Below are positions 46,451 through 55,469 of a DNA stretch of 64,000 bases, one piece after another. Numbering within the stretch: position 1 is the first letter of the stretch; every line of letters starts with the position of its first letter. The position numbers and the translations under genes were made by a program. The stretch is from NCBI RefSeq assembly GCF_002101705.1, contig NZ_LQPC01000002.1, forward strand, positions 1 to 64,000, given 5' to 3'. The notes under the pieces are model-generated. The model saw only the letters and a list, made by a program, of their open reading frames with translations. It searched no databases and had not been told where the DNA came from. The DNA is from Mycolicibacterium iranicum. Lineage in GTDB: Bacteria; Actinomycetota; Actinomycetes; Mycobacteriales; Mycobacteriaceae.

Positions 46451-48217
46451 TTGGACGTCCGAGCGCAGATGTCGCAGATGAGCCCTGAGGCGCGCGCGGC
46501 CCTCGCGCAACGGATCAAGGCGCGCCTGGTTCCGCCAGGCGCACCAGCAGCCGATCACGACGTCAGCATCGTCGGTGGCGGGACCGCCGCGCTGACGCTC
46601 GCCCTCGAGATCCGCGCAGCCCGCCCGGCGACGCGAGTGTGCGTCATCGAGCCCAACACCCACCCGATCCCCGAGGTCACCCACACCGTGGGCGAGTCGA
46701 CCGTCGAAGTCTCGGCGCATTACCTGCGGGACCGCATCGGTCTTGGCGATCATCTGAGCACGGCGCAGATTCGCAAAATGGGACTGCGAATGTTCTTCTC
46801 GAACAACGGAAACACCGACATCGCCCGACGCATGGAACTGGGCGGCTCCTCGTTCGTCCCCCAAGTGACCTATCAGATCGATCGCGGCAGACTGGAAAAC
46901 GAGCTCTACGACCGCTGCCGATCGGCGGGGATCCACCTGATCTGTGGGCGGGTTCGCAGCGTCGCGCTCGGCGCCGACGGCTCGGCGCACACGATCTCCT
47001 ACCAGAGCGGTGACACCGTGACCGAGACGACGACGCGGTGGGTGGTCGACGCCTCGGGACGAAATCGCTTTCTGCCCCGGCAACTCGACCTGAGAAAAGG
47101 CAACGGACATCACTGCAACGCCGCCTGGTTGCGTGTGGCCACGGAGATCGACGTCAATCGCTGGAGCGACGACGCGGGTTTCCACAGCCGCCTCGTGGAG
47201 GGTGACCGGGCGATGTCGACGAACCACCTTATGGGTGAGGGCTATTGGGTGTGGCTCATCCGACTTGCTTCCGGCGCCACCAGCGTTGGCATCGTGGCGG
47301 ACCCGGCGTTCCACCCCTTCGACGGATTCAACACACTGGAGAAGGCCATGGTGTGGCTGCGTCAGCACGAGCCTCAGTGCGCGGACGTTCTCGAGCAGCA
47401 CCAAGACGCGATCCAAGATTTCCGGGTCATGAAGAAATACAGCCACGGCGTGACCAGGATGTACGACGGGGCCGCGCGGTGGTGTCTGACCGGGGATGCC
47501 GGAGTTTTTCTGGATCCGCTGTATTCGTCGGGCCTGGATCTCGTGGCCATCGGCAACGGGCTCATCACCGACATGGTCATCCGCGAACTCGACGGCGAGG
47601 ACGTGGTTGCGCGGTCTCAGATCAGCGACACCCTGTTTCGCTCGCTCACCGACATGTGGTTGGCCATCTACCAGGACCAGTACCTGCTGATGGGGGTACC
47701 CGCGGTGATGACGGCCAAAGTGGTCTGGGATGTCGCGTTCTACTGGGGCTTCATCGGCCTCCTCTACCGGAACAACCGGTTCGTCCGCATCGCCGATGAC
47801 CCCGAGTTCGTGCCCTATCTGCAGGGCCTCATCGACCTGAGCAATCGCATCCAGCGCTTCTTCCGCGAGTGGGCGTCGGTCGAAACCGGTGTCGCCACAG
47901 CGCCGTTCGTCGATCTCTATGCACCGTTGAACTTCATGGTCACCTTGCACGAGGCCATGATCGATCCGAGCCCTGCCTTCGACGAACAATTCGACGCCAA
48001 CGCTGCGCTGCTGCGGCAACTGGCCGGCCAGCTCGTCGAGACGATTGTCACCGAGAAATCCGCGATGTTCGACAACGACGACGTGATGCGGCAAGTACAA
48101 GCGTGGCAAGGCGATGCGCTGCTACGCGATCTGCGCTCGGCCTATCGCGATGCGCAGACCGACCATCCACTCAGCGACGGCTGGATCGTTCCCACCGCGG
48201 CTCTGCAGCCCTCCTGA
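46451..48217 (+). CDS. Flavin-dependent halogenase-family oxidoreductase
   Basis: 588 residues. Starts with TTG at 46451, preceded by a strong GAGGGAGG; an in-frame ATG at 46469 is an alternative. FAD-binding VSIVGGGTAALTLALEI (about 38-54) and the VGESTVEVS motif mark the tryptophan-halogenase superfamily. The WxWxI signature is present as WVWLIRLASG (about 265-275), and GVFLDPLYSSGLDL is the conserved flavin loop. The catalytic Lys of PrnA-type halogenases is not clearly aligned: that region reads RKMGLRMFF, so the protein could be a halogenase, a phenol hydroxylase or a desaturase-like flavoprotein. A PKS starts 2 bp downstream, implying it modifies that product. Chlorination is possible but not proven by the sequence. 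Confidence 0.8.
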   Translation: MDVRAQMSQMSPEARAALAQRIKARLVPPGAPAADHDVSIVGGGTAALTLALEIRAARPATRVCVIEPNTHPIPEVTHTVGESTVEVSAHYLRDRIGLGDHLSTAQIRKMGLRMFFSNNGNTDIARRMELGGSSFVPQVTYQIDRGRLENELYDRCRSAGIHLICGRVRSVALGADGSAHTISYQSGDTVTETTTRWVVDASGRNRFLPRQLDLRKGNGHHCNAAWLRVATEIDVNRWSDDAGFHSRLVEGDRAMSTNHLMGEGYWVWLIRLASGATSVGIVADPAFHPFDGFNTLEKAMVWLRQHEPQCADVLEQHQDAIQDFRVMKKYSHGVTRMYDGAARWCLTGDAGVFLDPLYSSGLDLVAIGNGLITDMVIRELDGEDVVARSQISDTLFRSLTDMWLAIYQDQYLLMGVPAVMTAKVVWDVAFYWGFIGLLYRNNRFVRIADDPEFVPYLQGLIDLSNRIQRFFREWASVETGVATAPFVDLYAPLNFMVTLHEAMIDPSPAFDEQFDANAALLRQLAGQLVETIVTEKSAMFDNDDVMRQVQAWQGDALLRDLRSAYRDAQTDHPLSDGWIVPTAALQPS

Positions 48218-48219
48218 CG

Positions 48220-51200
48220 ATGGCGACAGGTATGGTCTGCGACAGCACCAAGCAAGAGCCGCTGGCGATCGTCGGCATCGGCTGTCGGCTACCCGGCGAC
48301 GTCTCTTCGGCCGAGGAGCTGTGGACGTTGCTGTGCGAAGCGACGGACGCCACCCGCGAGGTGCCCGAAACGCGTTGGCATGCAGCGCGATTCCACGATC
48401 CGAGCGGATCCAAGATCGGCAAGATGGTCACGCGACGCGGCGGCTTTCTCGCCGAGATCGACCAATTCGATCCGCAGTTCTTCGGAATCTCACCCCGGGA
48501 AGCGCACTCACTCGACCCCCAACAGCGCCTCCTGCTGCAGACCACCTGGGAAGCTCTGGAGGATGCGGGAATACCACCCGACGGACTTGCGGGTTCCGAT
48601 GTCGGCGTGTTCGTCGGCGGCTTCACCCTCGATTATCAGCTCCTGCAGAACCATGGCCGCGGCAGCCGCTACCGGTTCAAGGCCCATTCGGCCACCGGAA
48701 TGATGATGACAATGCTGGCGAACCGCATCTCGCATGCCTTCGACTTCCGCGGACCCAGCATGTCGGTGGACACCGCGTGTTCCAGCTCGCTGGTGGCCGC
48801 ACATCTTGCCGTACAGAGCATCTGGAGCGGAGAATGCCGGCTCGCGGTCGTGGGCGGTGTGAACATCATGGGCGGTCCCAACACGGCGATCGCCGAGTCC
48901 ACGAGCGGGTTCCTCAGCCCCGACGGACGCTCCAAAGCGTTCGACGACTCCGCCGACGGCTATGCCCGCGGCGAAGGTGGTGCGGTCGTCGTCCTCAAAC
49001 CGCTCGCGCAGGCACTGCGTGACGGAGACGACATCTACGCCCAGATCCTCGGCACCGCGGTGTCGCAGGACGGCCACACCGACGGCATCACGGTGCCGCG
49101 CGAGGACGCCCAGCACGCGGCGATCACGACCGCTCTGCGCCGAGCGGGTGTGCAGCCAGCCGACGTCGGCTATGTGGAAGCGCACGGCACCGGAACCCCA
49201 CTCGGCGACCCCATCGAGATCCGTGCTCTTGCTGCAGCGTTGACCTCGAACCGGCCGAGCGCCAGACCGCTGGTCGTCGGGTCGGTCAAGACGAACATCG
49301 GACATCTCGAGGCCGGGGCGGGGGTGGCCGGTCTGATCAAGGCCGCGCTCGTGGCGAAGAAGGGTTACATCCCGGCCACCGTCCACTTCCAGACGCCGAC
49401 CAGACACGTGTCGTTGGCTGAGCTCAACATCGAAATCTCCGGCGAGGGGCGACCGTTCCCCGAAGGCGACCGCCGCGTGGTGGGCGTCAACTCGTTCGGC
49501 TTCGGCGGCACCAATGCGCATGCGGTGCTTGCCGAACCTCCCACGCGTGCCGAGCAATCCGCCCCCGAACGTGACAGCGCTTCACCGCCGACGCTGCTGC
49601 CGATCTCGGCCCGCAGCGAAGACGCGCTCGCCGCGACAGCTCGGCGGCTGGGCGAATACCTCGACGCCCACCCGGACGTCACGCTCCGGTCGCTCGCCTA
49701 CACGCTCGGCCAGCGCCGGGCCCACCTCAGCCACCGCGACACTGTCATCGCCGACAGCATCGACGAAGCGCGACAACAACTTCGCGGTCTGGCCGAGGGA
49801 AGGCAGATCCTCACCGCCCGCACCGCCACCACGGCACCGAAGCTCGCCTTCGTATGCACCGGCATGGGACCGCAGTGGTGGCGGATGTGCCGGGGTCTGC
49901 TCGACGCCGCCCAAGCCTTCCCCGTCTTCGCCGAGAGCATCGCGCGTACCGACCGCGAACTCTCGCGGCACGCCGATTGGTCCCTGATCGAGGAGCTGCG
50001 GCGCGACGAGACGACGTCACGGATGTCTGAGACGCAGATCGCCCAGCCTGCGAACTTCGCCATTCAAGTGGCTCTGGCCGAGCAGCTCGCACAGTTCGGG
50101 ATCACCCCGGATGCTGTGATCGGACACAGCGCAGGCGAAGTTGCCGCCCATCATCTGGCGGGTCTGCTCAGCTTCGAGCAGGCGGTCGAGGTGATCTATC
50201 ACCGCAGTCGGCTCCAGCAGCGCACCAGCGGCCTGGGCCGGATGCTCGCCGTCGGAACCGACGCAGACGCGCTCGTGACGGCGCTGACCGGCCCCGCCCG
50301 TGACGAGATCGGGCGTAAGATCTCGGTGGCGGCGATCAACAGCCCGTCAGCGGTCACCCTCGGCGGCGACAGCGACATCCTCGACGAGATCGCGACGCAG
50401 CTGGATACCGCAGGCATCTTCAACCGGTTCCTCGCTGGGAATGTGCCGTATCACACGCATTTCATGGATTCAGTGCGGGAGGACCTGCTGGCGGCGTTCG
50501 ACGGGTTGTCCTCCGAGCGCGCCGCGCTTCCCCTGTACTCGACGGTGACCGGCGAACGGCTGGAGCGCTACGCGGCCGGTGCGGCCTACTGGTGGCAGAA
50601 CACCCGCGCCTCAGTTCTGTTCGAACCCGCGCTACGTCGAATGCTCGATGACGGCTACACGCAGTTCCTGGAACTGGGGCCTCACCCTGTGCTCGCCGCG
50701 TCGATCTTCGAAACCGCAGGCGCGCAGCGTATTTCCGTCACACCCACGCAGCATCGGCAGCAAGACGATGTGCGTACCTTCCTCGGCTCGGTCGGCGAAC
50801 TGCACTGCCACGGCCACCGCGTCGCGTGGGACGCGCTGAACCCGGCCGACGGTGCCCGTCTGCTCAAGCTTCCGTCCTATCCGTGGCAGACGAAGCGGTA
50901 TTGGAACGACACTCAGGAGGCGACCGAACTCCTCTTCTACCAACCGGTGCACCCTCTTCTCGGGCAGGCGGTGAGCGCCGTGCATCCCACGTGGGAAGCC
51001 GAGCTGAGCACGGTGCTCAACCCGTTCCTCGCCGATCATCGCGTGCAGGGCAGCGTCGTTCTACCCGGCGCCGTGTACATCGAGATGGCACTGGCCGCAG
51101 CCAGGGAGACCTACGGCTCGAACCACAGCGTGGACAACCTCGTGCTGCAGCGGGCGGTGATCCTCGACGACACCTGCGATCCCCTGCTGCGGACCACCCT

Positions 51201-53766
51201 CAACAAGCAGGACGGCACGCTGGAGTTCGCCGCCTTCGTCGCCGCCGCCGACGGTGACCACAAGTGGGTCGTCACGGCCACCGCGGAGCTGAATATACTG
51301 CCAGCGCAACGGGGTCGGACCGTATCTGGTGACGACACCGCGGTCACCTCGATCGGTCGCGACGACTTCTACGCCCGCACCGAAACGCTCGGATTCGACT
51401 ACGGGGCAGCGTTTCGATCGGTGACGGGTGTGACCGCCGGGCACGACTGGGCGGTCGCCGGACTCGACACGCCCGTCATCCTCGCCGACGACATCGACGA
51501 CTACCACTTCCATCCCGCTTTGATCGACGGTGCGTTCCAAACGCTGTTCGGTGCACCGTTTCTCGGTCAGGAGGAGTCGGATGACCCCTACCTGCCGACC
51601 CGCATCAACCGCTGCATGGTCTACGGACGGCCGGAGACCCACATGATGGTCCGTGCCGACGTGGTGTCCGCGACCGCCGAGCAGGTGGAATGCAACCTCG
51701 TCATCAGCGACCGGACGGGACGCCCGCTCGTCGTCATCGACGGTTTCACCGTTGCGTCGCTGGCCACCTCGTCGCGAGTGTCCCCGGATCGGATCGACCG
51801 GGGAATACTCGAAATCCACTGGTCTGCCATGGATGACGACGCTCACCAGGAACGTGAACCCTTCGCTGACGAACGGTCCTGGCTCGTTCTCGACGACGAT
51901 TCCGGGTTCGGCCGACGGCTTGCCGACCATTTGCGTGCCCACGGCCAGCGCGCCCACACCGTTGGCCACCGAGCGGTGGATCTACTCACCGAAGCCGACG
52001 ACGGCTGGCTGATCAACCCCCGGCGTCCGGACCAGATGGCACAGCTCATCGCCGCGCACCTTGAGAGCGACCAAGACCTCGCAGGCATCATCAATTGCTG
52101 GCCCCTCGACATCACAGGCCCCGACCCCGATCACCACCTGGGCGCGTTCACCGTGCTCCGCCTGGTCAAGACCCTCGCCGAGAACGACACCCTCAAACCG
52201 CTGATGTACTTCGTCACGTCCAACACCCAGCCCACACCCGGCAGCGCGGTGGGCCACGTCGACCAGGCCACCCTGTGGGGGCTTGGCCGAGTCATCGGCC
52301 ACCAGGAGCTCGCCGAGTACTGGGGCGGTCTGATCGATATCGACACCGCAGACGATCCGGAACAGACAGTCGCCCGCATCTGCCGCCATGTCCTCGACGA
52401 CGAATCCGAGGATCAGATCGCGATCCGCGGCGGGACGACCTTCGTTCCGCGATTGCGTCCGTGCGCGACGTTGACCAGCCCGTTCCCCACCAAGCTCACT
52501 CCCGATGCGACCTATGTCGTGACCGGGGGTGCCGGGGCCCTCGGTCGTATCGCGGCCACCTACCTGGCCGAGCGCGGCGCCCGGCACGTCACATTGCTGG
52601 GCCGACGCGCCTTTCCCGACCGGGATCGGTGGTCGACATTGCGCGTCGACGACCCGCACCGTGCAACCGTCGACACCGTCCGCGCGATAGAGAAGCTCGG
52701 CGCCACCGTCACCGTCTGCAGCGTCGACATCACCGACTCCGGACAGGTGCAGGCGTGGCTGCGCGACCACGAGCGCAACGGCGGGCGGCCGATCCGGGGA
52801 ATCATCCACGCCGCTGGTTCGGTCCACGACCAGCTCCTGGTGAACATGAGCGAAAATGACTTCGCCGCCGTGGCAGATCCCAAGATCACCGGAACAAAGT
52901 TGTTGCACAACGCATTCCAGAGCCACGATCTGGAATTCTTCGTGATGTTCGGGTCGGCGGGTTCCACCATCGCCTCGCCGGGCCAGGGCAATTATGCCGC
53001 CGCCAACGCGTTCCTCGACGCATTCGCCCATCATCGCCGCGCGCAAGGACTGCCGGCCCTGACAATTGGCTGGGGCCCGTGGTCGGTCGGAATGGTCGAA
53101 GAGCTCGGTCTGGAGAAGATGTACGCCCAGCGCGGCATCGATCTGATCACCCCTGCCGTCGGAGTGCGAATCCTGGACCGGCTGATCAACCAGAACGTGG
53201 CGACAGTGATCGCGATCAGCGCTGACTGGAACCGCGCACGCCAGGCGGGACTCGGCGCGCACCTGCCGCTGATGTTCACCGAACTCCAGACATCCGACCA
53301 GGATTCCGCCGACGTGGAATCCGGTGCTTCGATCCTGACCGTATTGGCGTCGACGCAGGAGAGCGACAGGTTGACCGTCGTCGCCAACCACATTCGCGCC
53401 CTGGTGGCCACCGTCTTCGACTGCGGGGAAGACGATTTCGCTTCCGATGCCATGCTCGAGGACATTGGCCTGGATTCGATGATGGCAATGGAATTCCGGG
53501 TGCGGATCAACATGATGTTCTCGATCGATCTTCCCGTGTTGGAAATCCTCAAGGGGGTCAGCGTGAACTCACTGGCCGACCGCATTCTCGGCGAGCTCCA
53601 CGCAATTCACGGGCAGGCATCGACGACCGCGGAAGCCCAACCGCCCCAGGCCGGCATGGACGACGACGTCGACGTCCTGATGGAGGGCTTGTCCGACGCC
53701 GAACTCCTGGAGTTGCTCGGCGAACTGGATGCCGAAGGCGGAGACGGCGCGGGGGAGCGGCGGTGA
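48220..53766 (+). CDS. Type I polyketide synthase, KS-AT-DH-KR-ACP
   Basis: 1848 residues. KS 13-440 (Cys187; [12 protein letters not shown] and NIGHLEAGAG histidines), AT 543-837 (GHSAGE, Ser637; specificity motif YHTH instead of HAFH), DH 909-1180 (His940 in DHRVQGSVVLPG; Asp in HPALIDGAFQ), structural KR subdomain about 1195-1425, KR 1428-1614 (GGAGALG, Tyr1592, no clear LDD), ACP 1722-1794 (Ser1753), then an acidic helix MEGLSDAELLELLGELDAEGG. There is no ER and no thioesterase. Domain order and length equal bacterial iterative synthases of 6-methylsalicylate/naphthoate type, but a single-pass or polyene-type DH-KR module is also possible. The ATG at 48220 lies 2 bp after the flavoprotein stop; the ABC gene overlaps its end (GTGA). 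Confidence 0.93.
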   Translation: MATGMVCDSTKQEPLAIVGIGCRLPGDVSSAEELWTLLCEATDATREVPETRWHAARFHDPSGSKIGKMVTRRGGFLAEIDQFDPQFFGISPREAHSLDPQQRLLLQTTWEALEDAGIPPDGLAGSDVGVFVGGFTLDYQLLQNHGRGSRYRFKAHSATGMMMTMLANRISHAFDFRGPSMSVDTACSSSLVAAHLAVQSIWSGECRLAVVGGVNIMGGPNTAIAESTSGFLSPDGRSKAFDDSADGYARGEGGAVVVLKPLAQALRDGDDIYAQILGTAVSQDGHTDGITVPREDAQHAAITTALRRAGVQPADVGYVEAHGTGTPLGDPIEIRALAAALTSNRPSARPLVVGSVKTNIGHLEAGAGVAGLIKAALVAKKGYIPATVHFQTPTRHVSLAELNIEISGEGRPFPEGDRRVVGVNSFGFGGTNAHAVLAEPPTRAEQSAPERDSASPPTLLPISARSEDALAATARRLGEYLDAHPDVTLRSLAYTLGQRRAHLSHRDTVIADSIDEARQQLRGLAEGRQILTARTATTAPKLAFVCTGMGPQWWRMCRGLLDAAQAFPVFAESIARTDRELSRHADWSLIEELRRDETTSRMSETQIAQPANFAIQVALAEQLAQFGITPDAVIGHSAGEVAAHHLAGLLSFEQAVEVIYHRSRLQQRTSGLGRMLAVGTDADALVTALTGPARDEIGRKISVAAINSPSAVTLGGDSDILDEIATQLDTAGIFNRFLAGNVPYHTHFMDSVREDLLAAFDGLSSERAALPLYSTVTGERLERYAAGAAYWWQNTRASVLFEPALRRMLDDGYTQFLELGPHPVLAASIFETAGAQRISVTPTQHRQQDDVRTFLGSVGELHCHGHRVAWDALNPADGARLLKLPSYPWQTKRYWNDTQEATELLFYQPVHPLLGQAVSAVHPTWEAELSTVLNPFLADHRVQGSVVLPGAVYIEMALAAARETYGSNHSVDNLVLQRAVILDDTCDPLLRTTLNKQDGTLEFAAFVAAADGDHKWVVTATAELNILPAQRGRTVSGDDTAVTSIGRDDFYARTETLGFDYGAAFRSVTGVTAGHDWAVAGLDTPVILADDIDDYHFHPALIDGAFQTLFGAPFLGQEESDDPYLPTRINRCMVYGRPETHMMVRADVVSATAEQVECNLVISDRTGRPLVVIDGFTVASLATSSRVSPDRIDRGILEIHWSAMDDDAHQEREPFADERSWLVLDDDSGFGRRLADHLRAHGQRAHTVGHRAVDLLTEADDGWLINPRRPDQMAQLIAAHLESDQDLAGIINCWPLDITGPDPDHHLGAFTVLRLVKTLAENDTLKPLMYFVTSNTQPTPGSAVGHVDQATLWGLGRVIGHQELAEYWGGLIDIDTADDPEQTVARICRHVLDDESEDQIAIRGGTTFVPRLRPCATLTSPFPTKLTPDATYVVTGGAGALGRIAATYLAERGARHVTLLGRRAFPDRDRWSTLRVDDPHRATVDTVRAIEKLGATVTVCSVDITDSGQVQAWLRDHERNGGRPIRGIIHAAGSVHDQLLVNMSENDFAAVADPKITGTKLLHNAFQSHDLEFFVMFGSAGSTIASPGQGNYAAANAFLDAFAHHRRAQGLPALTIGWGPWSVGMVEELGLEKMYAQRGIDLITPAVGVRILDRLINQNVATVIAISADWNRARQAGLGAHLPLMFTELQTSDQDSADVESGASILTVLASTQESDRLTVVANHIRALVATVFDCGEDDFASDAMLEDIGLDSMMAMEFRVRINMMFSIDLPVLEILKGVSVNSLADRILGELHAIHGQASTTAEAQPPQAGMDDDVDVLMEGLSDAELLELLGELDAEGGDGAGERR

Positions 53767-54608
53767 CGACGGAGGCCCGCGCGGTGTGCGTGCGCGGGCT
53801 TTCGAAGAGCTACGGGCGCACTCAGGCGGTCCATCATCTGGATCTCGACGTCGCCTACGGGGAGATCTTCGCCATTCTGGGTCCCAACGGAGCAGGCAAA
53901 TCGACCACCATCGAGATCCTCGAAGGACACCGGAAACGCAGCGCGGGACAGGTCCATGTCCTCGGTGAAGATCCAGGCATTGCAGGACGCACGTGGCGGG
54001 CCAGGATCGGCGTGGTGCTACAGGACAGCAGCGACTTCGGGGTGCTCACCGTCTTGGAGACGATCCAGATGTTCGCGAAATGCTATGGCAGAGCTCGCCG
54101 CTCCGAAGAACTGCTGGAACTGGTCGGCCTTCAATCGACGTCGGCATCGAAGGTCAGGACGTTGTCCGGGGGCCAGCGCCGTCGGCTGGACGTAGCCCTG
54201 GGGATCATCGGCGAACCCGAGTTGTTGTTCCTCGACGAGCCGACAACGGGTTTCGATCCAGAAGCGCGTAGGCAATTCTGGGACCTCATCCGGCTGCTGG
54301 CCGCCGACGGCACCACGATCGTGCTCACGACCCACTACCTGGAGGAGGCGGCTGCCCTCGCAGACCGCGTGGCGGTGATCGCAGACGGCCGTGTCGCGGC
54401 CGTCGATACTCCGGCCCGGCTGACGGCGCATGTGGATACGTCGGCCATCGTCAGATGGATCGAGGACGGCGTGACCCGCGTGGCCCAGACCGACCATCCG
54501 ACCGAGCTGATCCGTCGGCACTCGGACAACGGGTCGGAGCTCGAAGCGCTGACAGTCACCCGTCCCACCCTCGAAGACGCCTACCTTGCGCTGATCGGTC
54601 GCGCGTGA
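53763..54608 (+). CDS. ABC transporter ATP-binding protein (DrrA-type)
   Basis: 281 residues. Walker A GPNGAGKST (about 39-47), Q-loop in VVLQDSSDF, signature LSGGQRRRLDVALG, Walker B LLFLDEPTTGFDP and H-loop LTTHYLEEA, all intact. The C-terminal extension is that of the drug/lipid-exporter (DrrA/CcmA) ATPases. It starts at GTG 53763, overlapping the PKS stop by 4 bp, and overlaps the permease gene by 1 bp (TGATG), so the three are co-translated. It should power export of the locus B product from the cytosol; in mycobacteria DrrA homologues export polyketide lipids. Confidence 0.93.
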   Translation: MTTEARAVCVRGLSKSYGRTQAVHHLDLDVAYGEIFAILGPNGAGKSTTIEILEGHRKRSAGQVHVLGEDPGIAGRTWRARIGVVLQDSSDFGVLTVLETIQMFAKCYGRARRSEELLELVGLQSTSASKVRTLSGGQRRRLDVALGIIGEPELLFLDEPTTGFDPEARRQFWDLIRLLAADGTTIVLTTHYLEEAAALADRVAVIADGRVAAVDTPARLTAHVDTSAIVRWIEDGVTRVAQTDHPTELIRRHSDNGSELEALTVTRPTLEDAYLALIGRA

Positions 54609-55465
54609 TGGCGATCGAATCGGCGCGGCCGACCCGCGTCTCCAAACATCGGGCAGCCGGCAGGGAGCCCGGATTGCCGTCTGCGGTCCGCATCGGGTTC
54701 TCGCGTGTCGTGCCCGAACTCAAGATGTTCTATCGGCGGCCTGAGCAACTGGCCCTGACCTTCTCGATGCCAGCCATCATCTGTCTGCTCCTGGGTTCCA
54801 TCTTCACCACCCAAGTCCCGGGCACGCAGACCACGACGGGCTCGGTCATCGCGGCCAGCATGCTTGCCTACGGCATCCTGTCGACGTCGTTCATCAACCT
54901 GGGCATCGGGATCGCCGCTGATCGTGAAACCGGTGCACTGCGGCGTCTGCGCGGCACCCCGGCGACGGCGTCGTCGTACTTCATCGGCAAGATCATGCTC
55001 GTCGCGATCGCCAGTATCGCCGAAGCCGTCATCATTCTTGCGTTGGGCGTCAACGTGTTCGGACTCCATTTGCCCACCGCAGTGTCGGGCTGGTTCACAC
55101 TCGCCTGGGTCTTCGTGCTCGGCATCATCAGCTGCTCGCTGCTGGGCATCCTGATCAGTAACTACGCCGCCAACGCCCTGTCGGCGAGCGTGCTCACCAA
55201 CGGCCCTGCCGTAGGCCTGCAGTTCGTGTCGGGGACCTATGTCCCGCTGATGATGCTGCCCACGTGGATGATGTTGATCGGTTCGGTCTTCCCGGTCAAA
55301 TGGATGGCGCAGGGATTTCGCTCTGTCCTGCTGCCGCCGGAGATGGTGGCGTTCGAACCGGCGGGCAGCTGGGAGCACGGTCGGATATTCCTGGTGTTGG
55401 CCGCATGGAGCATCGGCGGATTGCTGGCCTGCCTCTACGTGTTCCGCTGGTCGGACCGGAGCTGA
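54608..55465 (+). CDS. ABC-2 type transporter permease
   Basis: 285 residues, six hydrophobic segments, with the ABC-2 signature region RETGALRRLRGTPATASSYFIGKI and the C-terminal QFVSGTYVPLMMLPTWM typical of DrrB-like permeases. The TGATG overlap with the ATPase fixes the start at ATG 54608. With the upstream ATPase it forms an exporter; the substrate is inferred to be the PKS product. The antiporter follows 4 bp later. Confidence 0.92.
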   Translation: MAIESARPTRVSKHRAAGREPGLPSAVRIGFSRVVPELKMFYRRPEQLALTFSMPAIICLLLGSIFTTQVPGTQTTTGSVIAASMLAYGILSTSFINLGIGIAADRETGALRRLRGTPATASSYFIGKIMLVAIASIAEAVIILALGVNVFGLHLPTAVSGWFTLAWVFVLGIISCSLLGILISNYAANALSASVLTNGPAVGLQFVSGTYVPLMMLPTWMMLIGSVFPVKWMAQGFRSVLLPPEMVAFEPAGSWEHGRIFLVLAAWSIGGLLACLYVFRWSDRS

Positions 55466-55469
55466 CACC

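Noticed and set aside
47869..48219. Upstream extension of the locus B PKS frame inside the flavoprotein gene
   Set aside because: Out-of-frame shadow of the flavoprotein; the KS homology begins right after ATG 48220.
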